Shown here piece after piece: positions 22,528 to 22,774 of a stretch of DNA of 22,774 nt (position 1 is the first letter of the stretch; every line of letters starts with the position of its first letter). Under the pieces are notes generated by a model. The model worked only from the letters and a program-made list of their open reading frames with translations. It ran no database searches and was not told where the DNA came from. The position numbers were made by a program, and so were the translations under genes. Source of the stretch: Alphaproteobacteria bacterium (lineage in GTDB: Bacteria; Pseudomonadota; Alphaproteobacteria; Paracaedibacterales; CAITNM01); contig CANMNU010000006.1 of NCBI GenBank assembly GCA_947499175.1, forward strand, positions 1-22,774. Direction: 5' to 3'.

Positions 22528-22774
22528 TCAACCAAACAGTTAATTTTAATAAAAACCAATAATTTTCGTTTTAAAAGCTACCTGTGTTAAAAGTAATTAA
22601 TCATTCTAAGGTCAGATTGTAACAAAGCCTGACTTGGAAACCGAGAGTCTCGGCGGCCCAAGCCGCATTCTATATATTCTAATCCTCTAGGACGCGTCAA
22701 TGTTTAAGCCGATTTATTGGCTCTATCTCTGGCTTACACGCCGTCTTATATAAACCAACTATGGTAAATAACTC
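22528..22774. other. Window edge with a cluster of small hairpins, no recognised gene
   Basis: Between 22609 and 22666 three short inverted repeats follow one another: AGGTCAG/CTGACTT (22609-22615 and 22629-22635), CCGAG/CTCGG (22641-22653) and GCGGC/GCCGC (22653-22666). The segment is richer in G+C than its surroundings, as structured RNAs or dispersed repeats can be. It does not match tmRNA, RNase P RNA, 4.5S RNA or tRNA signatures I know. No open frame of useful length is present. Confidence 0.3.

Noticed and set aside
22690..22755. Start of a short plus-strand gene (MFKPIYWLYLWLTRRLI)
   Set aside because: Only 17 codons before a stop, no ribosome binding site and no recognisable similarity.

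Overview
The window looks like chromosomal DNA of an A+T-rich, probably host-associated alphaproteobacterium. The housekeeping genes (dnaK, ftsA, a GrxC-type glutaredoxin, dihydrolipoamide dehydrogenase, SdhE, an EamA-type exporter) and a 61-residue basic protein after ftsA fit Alphaproteobacteria. The many small Sec-exported proteins of unknown family, a giant surface autotransporter, dispersed hairpin repeats and broken exported-protein genes fit an intracellular lineage such as Holosporales. That placement is inference from gene content; no marker here fixes it.

Left third (about 1-11,087, all minus strand): an exported/surface-protein locus of three genes in one direction. It starts with a 2556-residue type V autotransporter: signal peptide, beta-helix split by a roughly 350-residue Gly-rich insert, six near-identical 96-residue passenger repeats interspersed with two variant modules, Pro-rich linker and C-terminal beta-barrel. 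Next is a 188-residue secreted protein. Last is a second autotransporter-like passenger that lacks a barrel and is broken by a single-base frameshift near 656.

Middle (11,088-15,989): a tRNA-Thr(UGU) on the minus strand; dnaK on the plus strand behind a near-perfect CIRCE operator, alone (no dnaJ) and closed by a bidirectional terminator; then a minus-strand operon of three secreted proteins of unknown family. Ahead of that operon lie a TTGACA/17/TATGAA promoter and a perfect 12-bp palindrome of LacI/PurR-operator type.

Right-middle (15,804-20,253): grxC-ftsA-(61 aa) on the minus strand with an ATGA overlap, diverging from lpd-sdhE on the plus strand, which converges with an eamA-like exporter gene. 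ftsQ and ftsZ are absent from ftsA's neighbourhood.

Right end (20,254-22,774): a papain-like (C1A) cysteine protease whose signal-peptide segment and catalytic domain lie in different frames. It is flanked by two directly oriented, roughly 155-bp copies of a hairpin-forming, TIR-bounded repeat that looks like a MITE, with a third degenerate half copy inverted between them. The last kilobase holds no recognisable gene.

The most notable observations are the modular autotransporter with its second barrel-less partner, the repeat-flanked split protease, the CIRCE control of dnaK, and the palindrome-controlled operon of three unknown secreted proteins.
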